Shown here in pieces: positions 26,547 through 35,179 of a stretch of 51,924 nucleotides of DNA. The notes under the pieces were generated by a model. That model ran no database searches. It had not been told where the DNA came from and worked only from the letters and a program-made list of their open reading frames with translations. How positions within the stretch are numbered: the first letter of the stretch is position 1; each line of letters starts with the position of its first letter. Source of the stretch: Gammaproteobacteria bacterium (GTDB lineage Bacteria > Pseudomonadota > Gammaproteobacteria > JAADJB01). The translations under genes and the position numbers were made by a program. The stretch is taken from positions 1-51,924 of the forward strand of contig JAADJB010000001.1 of NCBI GenBank assembly GCA_013151035.1. Reading direction: 5' to 3'.

Positions 26547-26573
26547 TAATGTTACGCAAAGATGAGCCGACAA
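26547..26573 (+). promoter_or_regulatory. Sigma-28 (FliA) promoter of the chemoreceptor gene
   Basis: TAATGTTA at 26547-26554, 11 bases, then GCCGACAA at 26566-26573. The enteric sigma-28 consensus is TAAAGTTT-N11-GCCGATAA, so the match is six of eight and seven of eight with exact spacing. The start codon of the receptor gene is about 78 bases downstream. This ties the receptor to flagellar gene control. Confidence 0.65.
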
Positions 26574-26651
26574 AGGCTCCATTGACCAATAAATTATAGA
26601 GACCATACTTAACAACAAGTTCACTACTGAAAGCTTTTAAGGAACTTCTCA

Positions 26652-28679
26652 ATGACTGATCTATTTCGTAACATGTCCATTAGAAACCAACTCTGGATGG
26701 GCTTCCTTCTCATCCTGGCAATATTATTATTCATCTCCCTGTACACAGTAAACCGCCTTAATCAACTCAATGATGGCATCAGCGAGGTCACTGAAAAGAT
26801 CCAACCCGTTGTGCTCACGGCACAACACCTGGAAAGTGAAATTGAGGCCGCCAGTAACGGATTAGGCTTTTACCTGCTAACCAAAGAAGATTCTTATAAA
26901 GATCGCTATCTATCGCACCTGGACACAACCCTCCAACTCATCAATCAACTCGCTCAATTTGGTTTTGTCACTGAAAACAAGAGCTATCAGTCGCAGGTAG
27001 CGGGCATCAGCAATGACCTGGATAAACTATCCGCTTACCGGGTGCAAATGGTTGATCTGGTCAACGACAATGTGAAAAATATACCGGCACTAAAAATTGC
27101 TACCGAAAGGGCCAGTCCCATCGCCCAGGAGATTCAAGGGTTAGTGGCACAAATGATCGAGTCCGATTATGACGAGGACAATGCCGATGGTTCCAGAAAT
27201 GAATTAAGGCATACCATCTACGATCTTCGATTCTATATCTCACAATTATTCAGTGAGGTAAGAAACTTTCTAGCATTTCGTTCGAACATTAATGTACGTA
27301 ATCTGGTAACCATACACGAGGTTATCGCCCGTAAAATTAATATAATAACCGCCAATAGTGACTTATATACCTTCGAGCAGGAGGAAAACATGGAAAGACT
27401 GGTGGTAATCTATGCTACCTATAAGAAACTTCTCACTGAAATAACCGATGTTCACGGATCAGACCGCTACCGCACAGATGCCTGGCTGGTAAAGCACGAG
27501 ATCGGCCAACTGGAAGACACGATTGAAATCAATCTTAACACCCTTGTTGACCAGTTAAAATCCGTCATTACCAGCACCAGTAATGCCCTTCAGGAACAAG
27601 CCTCTGATGCCAGCACCAAGGTTATATCGGGTACGACCTTTGGCATACTGGCCGGCCTTCTGGTTGCATTTTTCATGGCAAAGATCATTATTGCACCCAT
27701 AAATAACGCCGTTAACGCCATGAAAGACCTGGCAGAAGGCGAAGGCGATCTGACCCACCGCCTGGATGACCGAGGAACATCAGAAATGGCCATGCTGGCA
27801 AAAGGTTTCAACAGCTTTGCCAGCAAGGTACAAGCACTGGTCTCACAACTGGCAGGAGGGGTTGGCAACTTATCATCCGTGGTCAGCGATGTCTCCAATA
27901 TTGTTGATCAAACCCAGGTCGGATCACAACAGCAACAAGAACAGACCGAGCAGGTCGCTACTGCCATTACCGAAATGACAGCCACCGTACAAGAGGTTGC
28001 CACCAACGCCAATCAAGCCGCAGATGCCGCGCAACAGGCTGATCAGAATGCCCGCTCAGGTCAACAGGTGGTGACCGAAACCATCTCATCGATCAACGCC
28101 CTGGCGGGTGAGATTGAAACAGGATCCAATGTTATCAATAAGTTATCTCAGGATGCCGATTCCATTGGCTCGGTATTGGATGTCATCAAGGGTATTGCTG
28201 AACAAACCAATCTGTTGGCACTGAATGCCGCCATTGAGGCCGCCCGTGCAGGTGAACAAGGGCGTGGATTCGCCGTAGTGGCGGATGAGGTACGCACCCT
28301 CGCCAGCCGTACCCAGGAATCAACCACCGAGATTGAGGCTATGATATCAAGCCTGCAGGCGCAAGCACAAGCCGCTGTGACAGCCATAACCCAGGGGCAG
28401 GAAAAGGCACACACCAGTGTTGAAAGTGCCTCCAATGCCGGTAATTCGCTCAATGAAATCACCGAGTCTATTACCACTATCAGTAATATGAATTTTCAGA
28501 TTGCCACCGCCTCCGAGGAACAGAGTGCCGTCTCTGAAGAGATTAATCGCAACATTGTTAATATCAGCAACGTTGCCGAGGAAAATGCCCAGGCCTCTAA
28601 TCAACTGGCAAATGCCAGTGACAATCTGGCGCAACTGGCAACTGAGTTACAGCAGTTGGTTTCACAGTTTAAATATTAA
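26652..28679 (+). CDS. Methyl-accepting chemotaxis protein
   Basis: Membrane chemoreceptor that signals to CheA. The 675-residue product has a first membrane segment near residues 15-33 ([20 protein letters not shown]), a helical periplasmic sensor of about 290 residues with no recognised ligand motif, a second membrane segment near 325-347, a HAMP domain around [20 protein letters not shown], and a cytoplasmic signalling domain with the hairpin tip [20 protein letters not shown] near 517-536 and [15 protein letters not shown] after it. No CheR-tethering pentapeptide is seen at the C-terminus. AAGGAA precedes the ATG. No che genes are adjacent. Confidence 0.95.
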   Translation: MTDLFRNMSIRNQLWMGFLLILAILLFISLYTVNRLNQLNDGISEVTEKIQPVVLTAQHLESEIEAASNGLGFYLLTKEDSYKDRYLSHLDTTLQLINQLAQFGFVTENKSYQSQVAGISNDLDKLSAYRVQMVDLVNDNVKNIPALKIATERASPIAQEIQGLVAQMIESDYDEDNADGSRNELRHTIYDLRFYISQLFSEVRNFLAFRSNINVRNLVTIHEVIARKINIITANSDLYTFEQEENMERLVVIYATYKKLLTEITDVHGSDRYRTDAWLVKHEIGQLEDTIEINLNTLVDQLKSVITSTSNALQEQASDASTKVISGTTFGILAGLLVAFFMAKIIIAPINNAVNAMKDLAEGEGDLTHRLDDRGTSEMAMLAKGFNSFASKVQALVSQLAGGVGNLSSVVSDVSNIVDQTQVGSQQQQEQTEQVATAITEMTATVQEVATNANQAADAAQQADQNARSGQQVVTETISSINALAGEIETGSNVINKLSQDADSIGSVLDVIKGIAEQTNLLALNAAIEAARAGEQGRGFAVVADEVRTLASRTQESTTEIEAMISSLQAQAQAAVTAITQGQEKAHTSVESASNAGNSLNEITESITTISNMNFQIATASEEQSAVSEEINRNIVNISNVAEENAQASNQLANASDNLAQLATELQQLVSQFKY

Positions 28680-28690
28680 ACGTCAAACAA

Positions 28691-28771
28691 ATGGTGCGCA
28701 GTGCGCACCCTACCAACGTCAAAACAAACAATGACACGTATCACACCGGTAGGGTGCGTATTACGCACCAA
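28691..28771. repeat. GTAGGGTGCGC palindromic repeat, locus 6 (inverted pair)
   Basis: ATGGTGCGCAGTGCGCACCC at 28691-28710 and the inverted partner GGTAGGGTGCGTATTACGCA at 28748-28767. The right unit overlaps the end of the thioredoxin-like gene and contains its stop codon. Confidence 0.85.
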
Positions 28772-29333
28772 CCACCCCATTCGATTTCCACTTGATAGAA
28801 CAACCCATGCTCGGGATCTGCTCCGCAGGTCCTTTGCCGCTACGCGCCACCTCTAGCATAGACTCATACAAATCACGCCTCACATCAGCGGCGGCGGTCT
28901 CTTTACGACTGGCATCCAGGCGACCTCGGTACTGTAGCTCAAGCTCGGCGTTATAACCAAAGAAATCCGGTGTACATACCGCACCATAGGCCTTAGCTAC
29001 TGACTGAGTCTCATCGAACAAATAAGGAAAAGGAAAGCCCCATTGCTCAGCAACGATTTTCATATTATCAAAACCATCCTCGGCATAATCCACCGGATCA
29101 TTTGACATAATTGCTACACTATTAATCCCCTCATCCATCAAGGCTCGCGTATCACGCACCAGACGTTCATGTATCGCCTTAACATAGGGGCAATGATTAC
29201 AGATAAACATCACTAACAGACCCTTTTCACCCTTACAGTCATCCAGGGTCCATATCTTGCCATCAGTACCCGGCAATTCAAAATCAATCGCCGCCTTACC
29301 AAAATTACATACAGGTGTTTCCAGACTAACCAT
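28761..29333 (-). CDS. Thioredoxin-family (AhpC/TSA-like redoxin) protein
   Basis: A 190-residue cytoplasmic redoxin-fold protein. FELPGTDGKIWTLDD near residue 18 starts the AhpC/TSA-like domain, and the cysteine pair is in FICNHCPYVKAIHERLVRD near 45-63. This CxxC form is typical of a widespread thioredoxin-like family of unknown substrate. IAIM-type core strands and VCTPDFFGYNAELELQYRG near 125-143 complete the fold. ATG 29333 (MVSLETP) has GGAGG 9 bases upstream; the ATG at 29342 abuts it. The last residues and the stop codon are encoded inside a palindromic repeat. Confidence 0.85.
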   Translation of the reverse strand: MVSLETPVCNFGKAAIDFELPGTDGKIWTLDDCKGEKGLLVMFICNHCPYVKAIHERLVRDTRALMDEGINSVAIMSNDPVDYAEDGFDNMKIVAEQWGFPFPYLFDETQSVAKAYGAVCTPDFFGYNAELELQYRGRLDASRKETAAADVRRDLYESMLEVARSGKGPAEQIPSMGCSIKWKSNGVVGA

Positions 29334-29550
29334 GCAAACCATCCTCCACAGAGAAAAATATCAAAAAAAACTAAGGAATATTTATATTAGCCGATGTTAA
29401 CTCAACTTACACAAACATAAACCCACCAAATAACATAGGATACACAACGACCCTGGACTAACAATCAACATAAAAAAAGTATACAATCCAGTGCATATTC
29501 TCACATAGAATATACAGAATTCAGCAAAACACAGCCAGAATGGAAAATAT

Positions 29551-30711
29551 ATGAGCACTAGTCACCTCTTCACCTCAGAGTCTGTTTCTGAAGGGCATCC
29601 TGACAAGATTGCCGACCAAATATCCGATGCGGTACTGGATGCGATCCTGGAACAAGATCCTAAAGCGCGTGTCGCCTGTGAGACCATGGTCAAGACCGGC
29701 ATGGTTATTGTTGCCGGTGAAGTCACCACCAGTGCCTGGGTTGATATTGAGGCTATTACACGCCAAACCGTGAGAGAAATTGGCTATAACAGCTCCGAGA
29801 TCGGCTTTGATGCTGAATCTTGTGCTGTTCTCAATGCCATTGGCAAGCAATCAGTAGATATTGCCATGGGTGTAGATAAGGGTGACGACCACGAGCAGGG
29901 AGCGGGAGATCAGGGTTTGATGTTTGGCTATGCCACCAACGAAACTGATGTCCTTATGCCAGCCCCTATTACTTATTCACATTTACTGGTACAGCGTCAG
30001 GCAGCGGAACGCAAAAACGGCTCTTTGCCCTGGTTACGTCCTGATGCCAAGAGTCAGGTGACCTTTCGCTATGAAGACAACAAACCAGTAGGTATTGATA
30101 CCGTAGTGCTATCCACCCAGCATGACCCGGAAATCGAACTAGAGGCCTTGAAAGAGGCTGTGATGGATCAAATTATCCTGCCAGTTTTACCTGAAGAATG
30201 GATTAGCAAGGACACCAAGTTCTTTATTAATCCAACCGGCCGTTTCGTTATTGGTGGCCCGGTGGGTGATTGTGGCCTCACTGGACGCAAGATTATTGTC
30301 GATACCTACGGTGGTGCTGCCCGCCACGGTGGTGGTGCCTTCTCCGGCAAAGATCCTAGTAAGGTTGATCGTTCAGCCGCCTATGCCGGACGCTATGTTG
30401 CCAAGAATATTGTTGCCGCCGGGATTGCGGATCGTTGTGAGATTCAGGTCTCTTACGCGATTGGCGTTGCCGAACCGACATCCATTAGCGTCAATACCTT
30501 TGGCACTGGCAAGATTGCAGACCCAGCCATCGTGAAGTTGATCCGCGAACACTTTGACCTGCGCCCGCGCGGGCTTATCGTCATGCTCGACCTGTTACGA
30601 CCCATCTACAAAGCAACCGCCGCCTACGGGCATTTTGGTCGTGAACAAGATGATTTTACCTGGGAACGTACAGATAAAGCAGAAACACTGAAGGATGCCG
30701 CAGGCCTATAA
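29551..30711 (+). CDS. metK: S-adenosylmethionine synthase
   Basis: Makes S-adenosylmethionine from methionine and ATP. The 386-residue product shows [20 protein letters not shown] at residues 8-27, [16 protein letters not shown] near 117-132, and the phosphate-binding loop [19 protein letters not shown] near 258-276. It is full length and first of metK-ahcY-metF, the activated-methyl cycle. The 208-base region upstream is AT-rich; I found no SAM riboswitch in it. Confidence 0.98.
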   Translation: MSTSHLFTSESVSEGHPDKIADQISDAVLDAILEQDPKARVACETMVKTGMVIVAGEVTTSAWVDIEAITRQTVREIGYNSSEIGFDAESCAVLNAIGKQSVDIAMGVDKGDDHEQGAGDQGLMFGYATNETDVLMPAPITYSHLLVQRQAAERKNGSLPWLRPDAKSQVTFRYEDNKPVGIDTVVLSTQHDPEIELEALKEAVMDQIILPVLPEEWISKDTKFFINPTGRFVIGGPVGDCGLTGRKIIVDTYGGAARHGGGAFSGKDPSKVDRSAAYAGRYVAKNIVAAGIADRCEIQVSYAIGVAEPTSISVNTFGTGKIADPAIVKLIREHFDLRPRGLIVMLDLLRPIYKATAAYGHFGREQDDFTWERTDKAETLKDAAGL

Positions 30712-30723
30712 ACTTAAAATGAC

Positions 30724-30791
30724 ATCCCCGCACAGGCGGGGATCCATATAAAACCACATTATCATAGATAGATTCCCGCCTACACGGGAAT
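30724..30791. repeat. Two short hairpins of the ATTCCCGCCTACACGGGAAT type
   Basis: ATCCCCGCACAGGCGGGGAT at 30724-30743 and ATTCCCGCCTACACGGGAAT at 30772-30791. These are a common dispersed proteobacterial repeat type. They fill the gap between metK and ahcY. A related stretch, CCTCGCGTAGGCGGGAATCC, lies at 32282-32301 ahead of metF. Confidence 0.7.
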
Positions 30792-30817
30792 AAAAAAACT
30801 TAATACTGGAGAACCTG

Positions 30818-32212
30818 ATGAGCAAGCAAGATTACAAAGTCGCTGATATTAGTCTAGCCGACTGGGGCCATAAAGAAATTCGTATCGCTGAGACCGAAAT
30901 GCCGGGACTGATGGCCATCCGTGACAAATACCGCAGTGAGCAACCCTTAAAGGGCACCCGTATTGCCGGTAGTCTGCACATGACGATTCAAACCGCGGTA
31001 TTAATCGAGACCCTGATTGATCTCGGTGCCGAGGTACGCTGGTCCTCTTGCAATATCTTTTCCACCCAGGATCACGCCGCCGCTGCCATTGCTGCACAGG
31101 ACATCCCAGTCTTTGCCTACAAGGGCGAGAGCCTGGATGAATTCTGGAACTATACGCACAAGATCATGGAATGGGCCGAAGGTGGTCCAAACATGATCCT
31201 TGATGATGGTGGTGATGCTACCTTACTGCTAATCCTGGGCTCAAAGGCGGAAAAAGATATCAGCATCCTGGACAAGCCTGAGAGCGAAGAAGAGATCGCC
31301 CTGTTTGGTACCATCCGTGAACGTCTGAAACAGGATCCGACCTGGTATTCCACACGACGTGACAATATCCGTGGTGTCACCGAAGAGACGACCACCGGCG
31401 TACATCGCCTCTATCAGATGCAAAAGGATGGTGAACTGCCCTTCCCTGCTATCAACGTCAATGACTCGGTGACCAAATCCAAGTTTGATAATCTCTATGG
31501 TTGCCGTGAATCACTGGTCGATGGCATCAAACGCGCCACCGACGTGATGATTGCTGGCAAGATCTGCGTGGTATTGGGCTATGGTGATGTTGGCAAGGGC
31601 TGCGCACAATCACTGCGTGGACTGGGTGCCACCGTATGGGTCACCGAGATTGATCCTATCTGCGCCTTACAGGCCGCAATGGAGGGTTTCCGCGTAGTAC
31701 ATATGGATGACGCGGCATCAATGGGCAATATCTTTGTCACCACTACTGGCAACTTCCACGTCATCAATCATGACCACATGGCAGCCATGAAGAATCAGGC
31801 TATTGTCTGTAATATTGGTCACTTCGACAATGAGATTGATGTTGCCAGTCTGAATGATTATAAATGGGAAAACATCAAACCTCAGGTTGATCATATTATC
31901 TTCCCGGATGGTAAACGCATTATCATGTTAGCCGAAGGTCGCCTGGTCAATCTGGGCTGTGCCACCGGCCACCCTAGCTTTGTTATGTCCAATTCCTTCA
32001 CCAATCAGGTATTGGCACAGATGGAACTATGGAGCAAACCAGACGAATATGGTAATGATGTCTATATCCTGCCTAAGGAACTGGATGAAGAGGTCGCACG
32101 CCTGCATCTGGATCAATTGGGTGTTAACATGACAAAACTATCCGAACAACAATCTGAGTACCTGAATATACCGATTGATGGGCCTTATAAACCGAATCAC
32201 TATCGTTATTAA
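30818..32212 (+). CDS. ahcY: Adenosylhomocysteinase
   Basis: Hydrolyses S-adenosylhomocysteine to adenosine and homocysteine, relieving inhibition of methyltransferases. The 464-residue product contains [20 protein letters not shown] near residue 51, the NAD site [20 protein letters not shown] near 251-270, [19 protein letters not shown] near 218-236, and the C-terminal PFKPNHYRY-type end ([10 protein letters not shown]) with the conserved Lys and Tyr that reach the neighbouring subunit. ATG 30818 is preceded by CTGGAG. It sits between metK and metF. Confidence 0.98.
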   Translation: MSKQDYKVADISLADWGHKEIRIAETEMPGLMAIRDKYRSEQPLKGTRIAGSLHMTIQTAVLIETLIDLGAEVRWSSCNIFSTQDHAAAAIAAQDIPVFAYKGESLDEFWNYTHKIMEWAEGGPNMILDDGGDATLLLILGSKAEKDISILDKPESEEEIALFGTIRERLKQDPTWYSTRRDNIRGVTEETTTGVHRLYQMQKDGELPFPAINVNDSVTKSKFDNLYGCRESLVDGIKRATDVMIAGKICVVLGYGDVGKGCAQSLRGLGATVWVTEIDPICALQAAMEGFRVVHMDDAASMGNIFVTTTGNFHVINHDHMAAMKNQAIVCNIGHFDNEIDVASLNDYKWENIKPQVDHIIFPDGKRIIMLAEGRLVNLGCATGHPSFVMSNSFTNQVLAQMELWSKPDEYGNDVYILPKELDEEVARLHLDQLGVNMTKLSEQQSEYLNIPIDGPYKPNHYRY

Positions 32213-32215
32213 TTA

Positions 32216-32301
32216 TTGGTGCGTGGTACGCACCCTACCAAATAATGCACAACGGGTAGGGTGCGCACTCCACTCATTCATCCTCGCGTAGGCGGGAATC
32301 C
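32216..32301. repeat. GTAGGGTGCGC repeat, locus 7, followed by an ATTCCCGC-type unit
   Basis: TTGGTGCGTGGTACGCACCC starts 5 bases after the ahcY stop, then GGGTAGGGTGCGCACTC, then CCTCGCGTAGGCGGGAATCC. Two unrelated repeat types thus sit head to tail between ahcY and metF. Confidence 0.78.
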
Positions 32302-32320
32302 ACAGAACGGAATAGCAACC

Positions 32321-33169
32321 ATGACCTCGCAACAAAAGCCTGAACTTAGCTTGGAACTTTTTCCACCAAAGACTGAAGCTGGCATCGAGAAACTGCACAC
32401 CAACTGTGAGCAGATGATGGTGCTGAAACCAAAGTTCTTTTCTGTCACCTATGGTGCTGGTGGCTCGACCCAGGAGCGCACCTTTGATACTGTACAGAGT
32501 GTGCAACAGACCTTTAACATAGAAACCGCACCGCATTTATCCTGTATTGGCTCCACCAAGGAAAGCATCCTCAAGATACTCTTGCACTATAAAGAGCAAG
32601 GCATCAAACACATTGTTGCCTTACGCGGCGACATGCCTTCGGGTATGCGTGAGGCGGGTGAATTCCGTTATGCTAATGAACTGGTTGAATTTATTCGCAC
32701 AGAAACTGGCGACCATTTTCATATCGAGGTTGCCGCCTATCCGGAATTTCATCCACAAGCAAACAGTGCTCAGGAAGACCTGCTTAATTTCAAACGCAAG
32801 GCCGAGGCGGGTGCTGACAGCGCAATAACACAGTATTTTTATAATCCAGCTGCCTATCTTCATTTTGTCGATCAATGTGAAAAACTGGGTCTAAAGCTAC
32901 CCATCATCCCAGGCATCATGCCCATTACCAACTACACCTCTCTAATTCGCTTCTCTGATATGTGTGGTGCCGAGATACCACGCTGGATCCGTAAGCGTCT
33001 GGAGTCTTATGGTGAAGACATGGAGTCCTTACGCGCCTTTGGCGAAGAGGTCGTCAGCGAACTCTGCAATCAACTGTTGAGCGCGGGCGCACCCGGTCTA
33101 CATTTCTACACCATGAACCAGGCTGCCCCAACATTAGCTATCTGCAAAAACCTGAACCTGCCAACCTAA
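32321..33169 (+). CDS. metF: Methylenetetrahydrofolate reductase
   Basis: Flavoenzyme that reduces 5,10-methylene-THF to 5-methyl-THF, supplying the methyl group for methionine synthesis. The 282-residue product begins ELSLELFPPKTEAGIEKL, with FFSVTYGAGGSTQERT near 47-62, HIVALRGDMPSG near 100-111, and the FAD/THF region AGADSAITQYFYNP near 165-178. ATG 32321 is chosen because the frame upstream (from 32261) is translated repeat sequence. The ribosome-binding site is weak. With metK and ahcY it completes most of the methyl cycle; methionine synthase is not in the window. Confidence 0.96.
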   Translation: MTSQQKPELSLELFPPKTEAGIEKLHTNCEQMMVLKPKFFSVTYGAGGSTQERTFDTVQSVQQTFNIETAPHLSCIGSTKESILKILLHYKEQGIKHIVALRGDMPSGMREAGEFRYANELVEFIRTETGDHFHIEVAAYPEFHPQANSAQEDLLNFKRKAEAGADSAITQYFYNPAAYLHFVDQCEKLGLKLPIIPGIMPITNYTSLIRFSDMCGAEIPRWIRKRLESYGEDMESLRAFGEEVVSELCNQLLSAGAPGLHFYTMNQAAPTLAICKNLNLPT

Positions 33170-33189
33170 AAACAAAAGGGGTCAAGTCT

Positions 33190-33924
33190 ATGCGTATTCC
33201 CCGAATATACCATCTCGATAATCTACACAGTGATCAGACCATTACCCTGGAGGCTCAGACATCTCTGCATATCAGCAAGGTATTACGCATGGAGACAGGG
33301 CAGCCTTTACGCGTATTCAATGGCCGGGGTGGTGAATATGACGCTTGTTTAAGCCGTTCACACAAACAGGCATCCGAGATTAAAATCGGACAGTTTCACC
33401 CCGATCAATATACGCCTAAATTAAACCTGACCCTGATACAGGGGATATCCAGAAGTGACCGCATGGATCTAACGCTACAGAAATCTGTTGAGTTAGGAGC
33501 TAACCGAATCATCCCGGTGTGGACACAATATAGTCAGCGACACCTGGATCGCCTACGCATGCAAAAACGTCAGCAACATTGGCAATCCATTATTATTAAT
33601 GCCTGTGAGCAATGTGGTCAGAATCGACTCCCCCTGTTGGCTCCGGCACAGAAATATCCCGCATGGATAGACCAGCACGATGCTGATGAAACGTTATTAA
33701 TATTAGATCCTGAAGGCAGTCATAAACTGACTGATATACAACAACCAAAAGGTAATATCAATATACTTATTGGCCCTGAAGGGGGGCTATCCGGTGAGGA
33801 GCATCAACAAGCCTTGCAACAAGGGGCTATCCCGATACGTCTGGGTTCATTGGTGCTGCGTACGGAAACGGCGGCACTGGCTACGTTAAGTGCACTGCAG
33901 GCTTTGTGGGGGGATTTTTCTTAA
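33190..33924 (+). CDS. rsmE: 16S rRNA m3U1498 methyltransferase RsmE
   Basis: Methylates N3 of uridine 1498 in 16S rRNA using S-adenosylmethionine. The 244-residue SPOUT-family product starts MRIPRIYHLDNL, has a PUA-like N-terminal domain (VFNGRGGEYDACL near 38-50), QGISRSDRMDLTLQKSVELG near 86-105, and the knot region ILIGPEGGLSGEEHQQAL near 194-211 with LGSLVLRTETAALATLSAL. The start at 33190 is preceded by AAGGGG, which is part of a truncated GGGGTCA-type repeat. It follows metF by 20 bases. Confidence 0.95.
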   Translation: MRIPRIYHLDNLHSDQTITLEAQTSLHISKVLRMETGQPLRVFNGRGGEYDACLSRSHKQASEIKIGQFHPDQYTPKLNLTLIQGISRSDRMDLTLQKSVELGANRIIPVWTQYSQRHLDRLRMQKRQQHWQSIIINACEQCGQNRLPLLAPAQKYPAWIDQHDADETLLILDPEGSHKLTDIQQPKGNINILIGPEGGLSGEEHQQALQQGAIPIRLGSLVLRTETAALATLSALQALWGDFS

Positions 33925-33934
33925 CGAGGACAGT

Positions 33935-34006
33935 GGTACGTTCTAACGGGGGACAGAGGAGAGGGGCTCGTTTAAGGCCTGGGGTACGCTCTAACGGGGG
34001 ACAGAG
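33935..34006 (+). repeat. Direct repeat TCTAACGGGGGACAGAG (two copies)
   Basis: GGTACGTTCTAACGGGGGAC at 33935-33954 and GGTACGCTCTAACGGGGGAC at 33983-34002, each continuing CAGAG or AGAG, 48 bases apart. A CTGTCCCCGGC stretch follows at 34020-34030 that could pair with the GGGGGACAG part. They lie between the convergent rsmE and CheB-like genes. Confidence 0.75.
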
Positions 34007-34041
34007 CCAAAAACCGGCGCTGTCCCCGGCTTGTGCCGGCC

Positions 34042-34983
34042 TTAGATTAGTGGTTTTTTTAGGTAATTAACCAGCTGATCAGCTAAGGCCTCGGGGCTTC
34101 CGCTGAAGCTCACCACGCCGCTACTTCGTGCTTCATCAGGCAAGCGACTCATGGCACAACTTACTGAGTCCTGTGCCCACACCACACCACCCGAATGATG
34201 AATCTGCTGGCAACCTTCACTAATATCATGTTCCAGGCCACTAAAAATAATGACACCGGCATCTTTACCGTAGCAGCGTGCCACCTCAACCATTGCCTGA
34301 TTAAGATCCAGCGATTGATCACTCGCGGGTACAGAAAAATCCATCACTCCGGTATGATCAATAGTAAACAAACGTCTGGACGGCAACATCATCAATGAGT
34401 TGGCCATCAAACTCTGACCACCCGATGCCATTCTGATATTAAGAAAAGAAAAGCGTGTCATCTGTTCAACCATCAATGACTGCAACACCTCACCCACCTG
34501 TTGCACCAGGATAAACGCCACCGGTAGATACTCCGGTAACTGCTGCAAGAAACGCTTGATTGCCTGTGGCCCACCTAATGAGGCGAGCATGACAAAGACT
34601 TTGCTCGGTGCTGAGGTATTCATCATAGCATCCTCAGGAACCAGTTTTACCGGAGAATTGCTCATCATTATCTGATCGTCTTCAGTCGGTGTCATGGATG
34701 AATGATGCCGTAACAATAGATGTAATTTATCGAGCAGACCTTCACACCAGGACTCTCCGCCCCTGATCTCACCTTCATTGAACAACACCGGAATCATTGA
34801 AAACTGGATCAACTCATCAAATTGGGATTCCTCCAAGCCGGGTAAATCAACCAATAGCACCTCTGCCAAGGCGTGAACCTCAGCCCCTGGTTGCTGCTCC
34901 AGCACCTGTAAGCCATGCGCTTGCAACAAGCCTTGCAGCTGATCCTTCCGATCTTTATCTTGCGCAATTAAAGCAATCTTCAC
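34042..34983 (-). CDS. CheB-like methylesterase-family protein lacking the catalytic histidine
   Basis: Related to the chemoreceptor methylesterase CheB, perhaps ChpB of the pilus chemosensory system. The 313-residue product has a degenerate receiver-like N-terminal part and a C-terminal CheB domain. The nucleophile serine survives in MLASLGGPQAIKRF (about 145) and an aspartate in GLEHDISEG (about 250), but the usual QH catalytic histidine is replaced: the segment reads ILVQQVGEVLQ. GTG 34983 (MKIALIAQDKDRK) is chosen; it looks like a receiver start, while the TTG at 35016 adds an odd extension. No other chemotaxis gene is next to it. Confidence 0.7.
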   Translation of the reverse strand: MKIALIAQDKDRKDQLQGLLQAHGLQVLEQQPGAEVHALAEVLLVDLPGLEESQFDELIQFSMIPVLFNEGEIRGGESWCEGLLDKLHLLLRHHSSMTPTEDDQIMMSNSPVKLVPEDAMMNTSAPSKVFVMLASLGGPQAIKRFLQQLPEYLPVAFILVQQVGEVLQSLMVEQMTRFSFLNIRMASGGQSLMANSLMMLPSRRLFTIDHTGVMDFSVPASDQSLDLNQAMVEVARCYGKDAGVIIFSGLEHDISEGCQQIHHSGGVVWAQDSVSCAMSRLPDEARSSGVVSFSGSPEALADQLVNYLKKPLI

Positions 34984-35031
34984 AATAACATCCCATTTGT
35001 TAGTCTCTACTATCAATGATTATTCTTTTTA

Positions 35032-35055
35032 TTGGTGCGTGGTACGCATCCTACC
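35032..35055. repeat. GTAGGGTGCGC palindromic repeat, locus 8 (half-unit)
   Basis: TTGGTGCGTGGTACGCATCC followed by TACCC, one half-unit with one change from consensus, in the divergent gap between the CheB-like gene and gshA. Confidence 0.78.
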
Positions 35056-35179
35056 CAAGAATTGTATTTTACATGGATTACCTCCTTCATGGAAATGAGA
35101 ACAGGATAAAAAACGCACCGCCTACTTTTTTTCGGTACAATAGAGCCCTCTTCAACATAATTTGGAGTCCTGCCTGCGT

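Noticed and set aside
29343-29550. SAM riboswitch upstream of metK
   Set aside because: The region is AT-rich and I could not draw any conserved SAM-I, SAM-II or SAM/SAH core; no terminator-antiterminator pair is present.
30712-30817. SAH riboswitch upstream of ahcY
   Set aside because: The stems seen are the ATTCCCGC-type dispersed hairpins and lack the conserved SAH riboswitch core.
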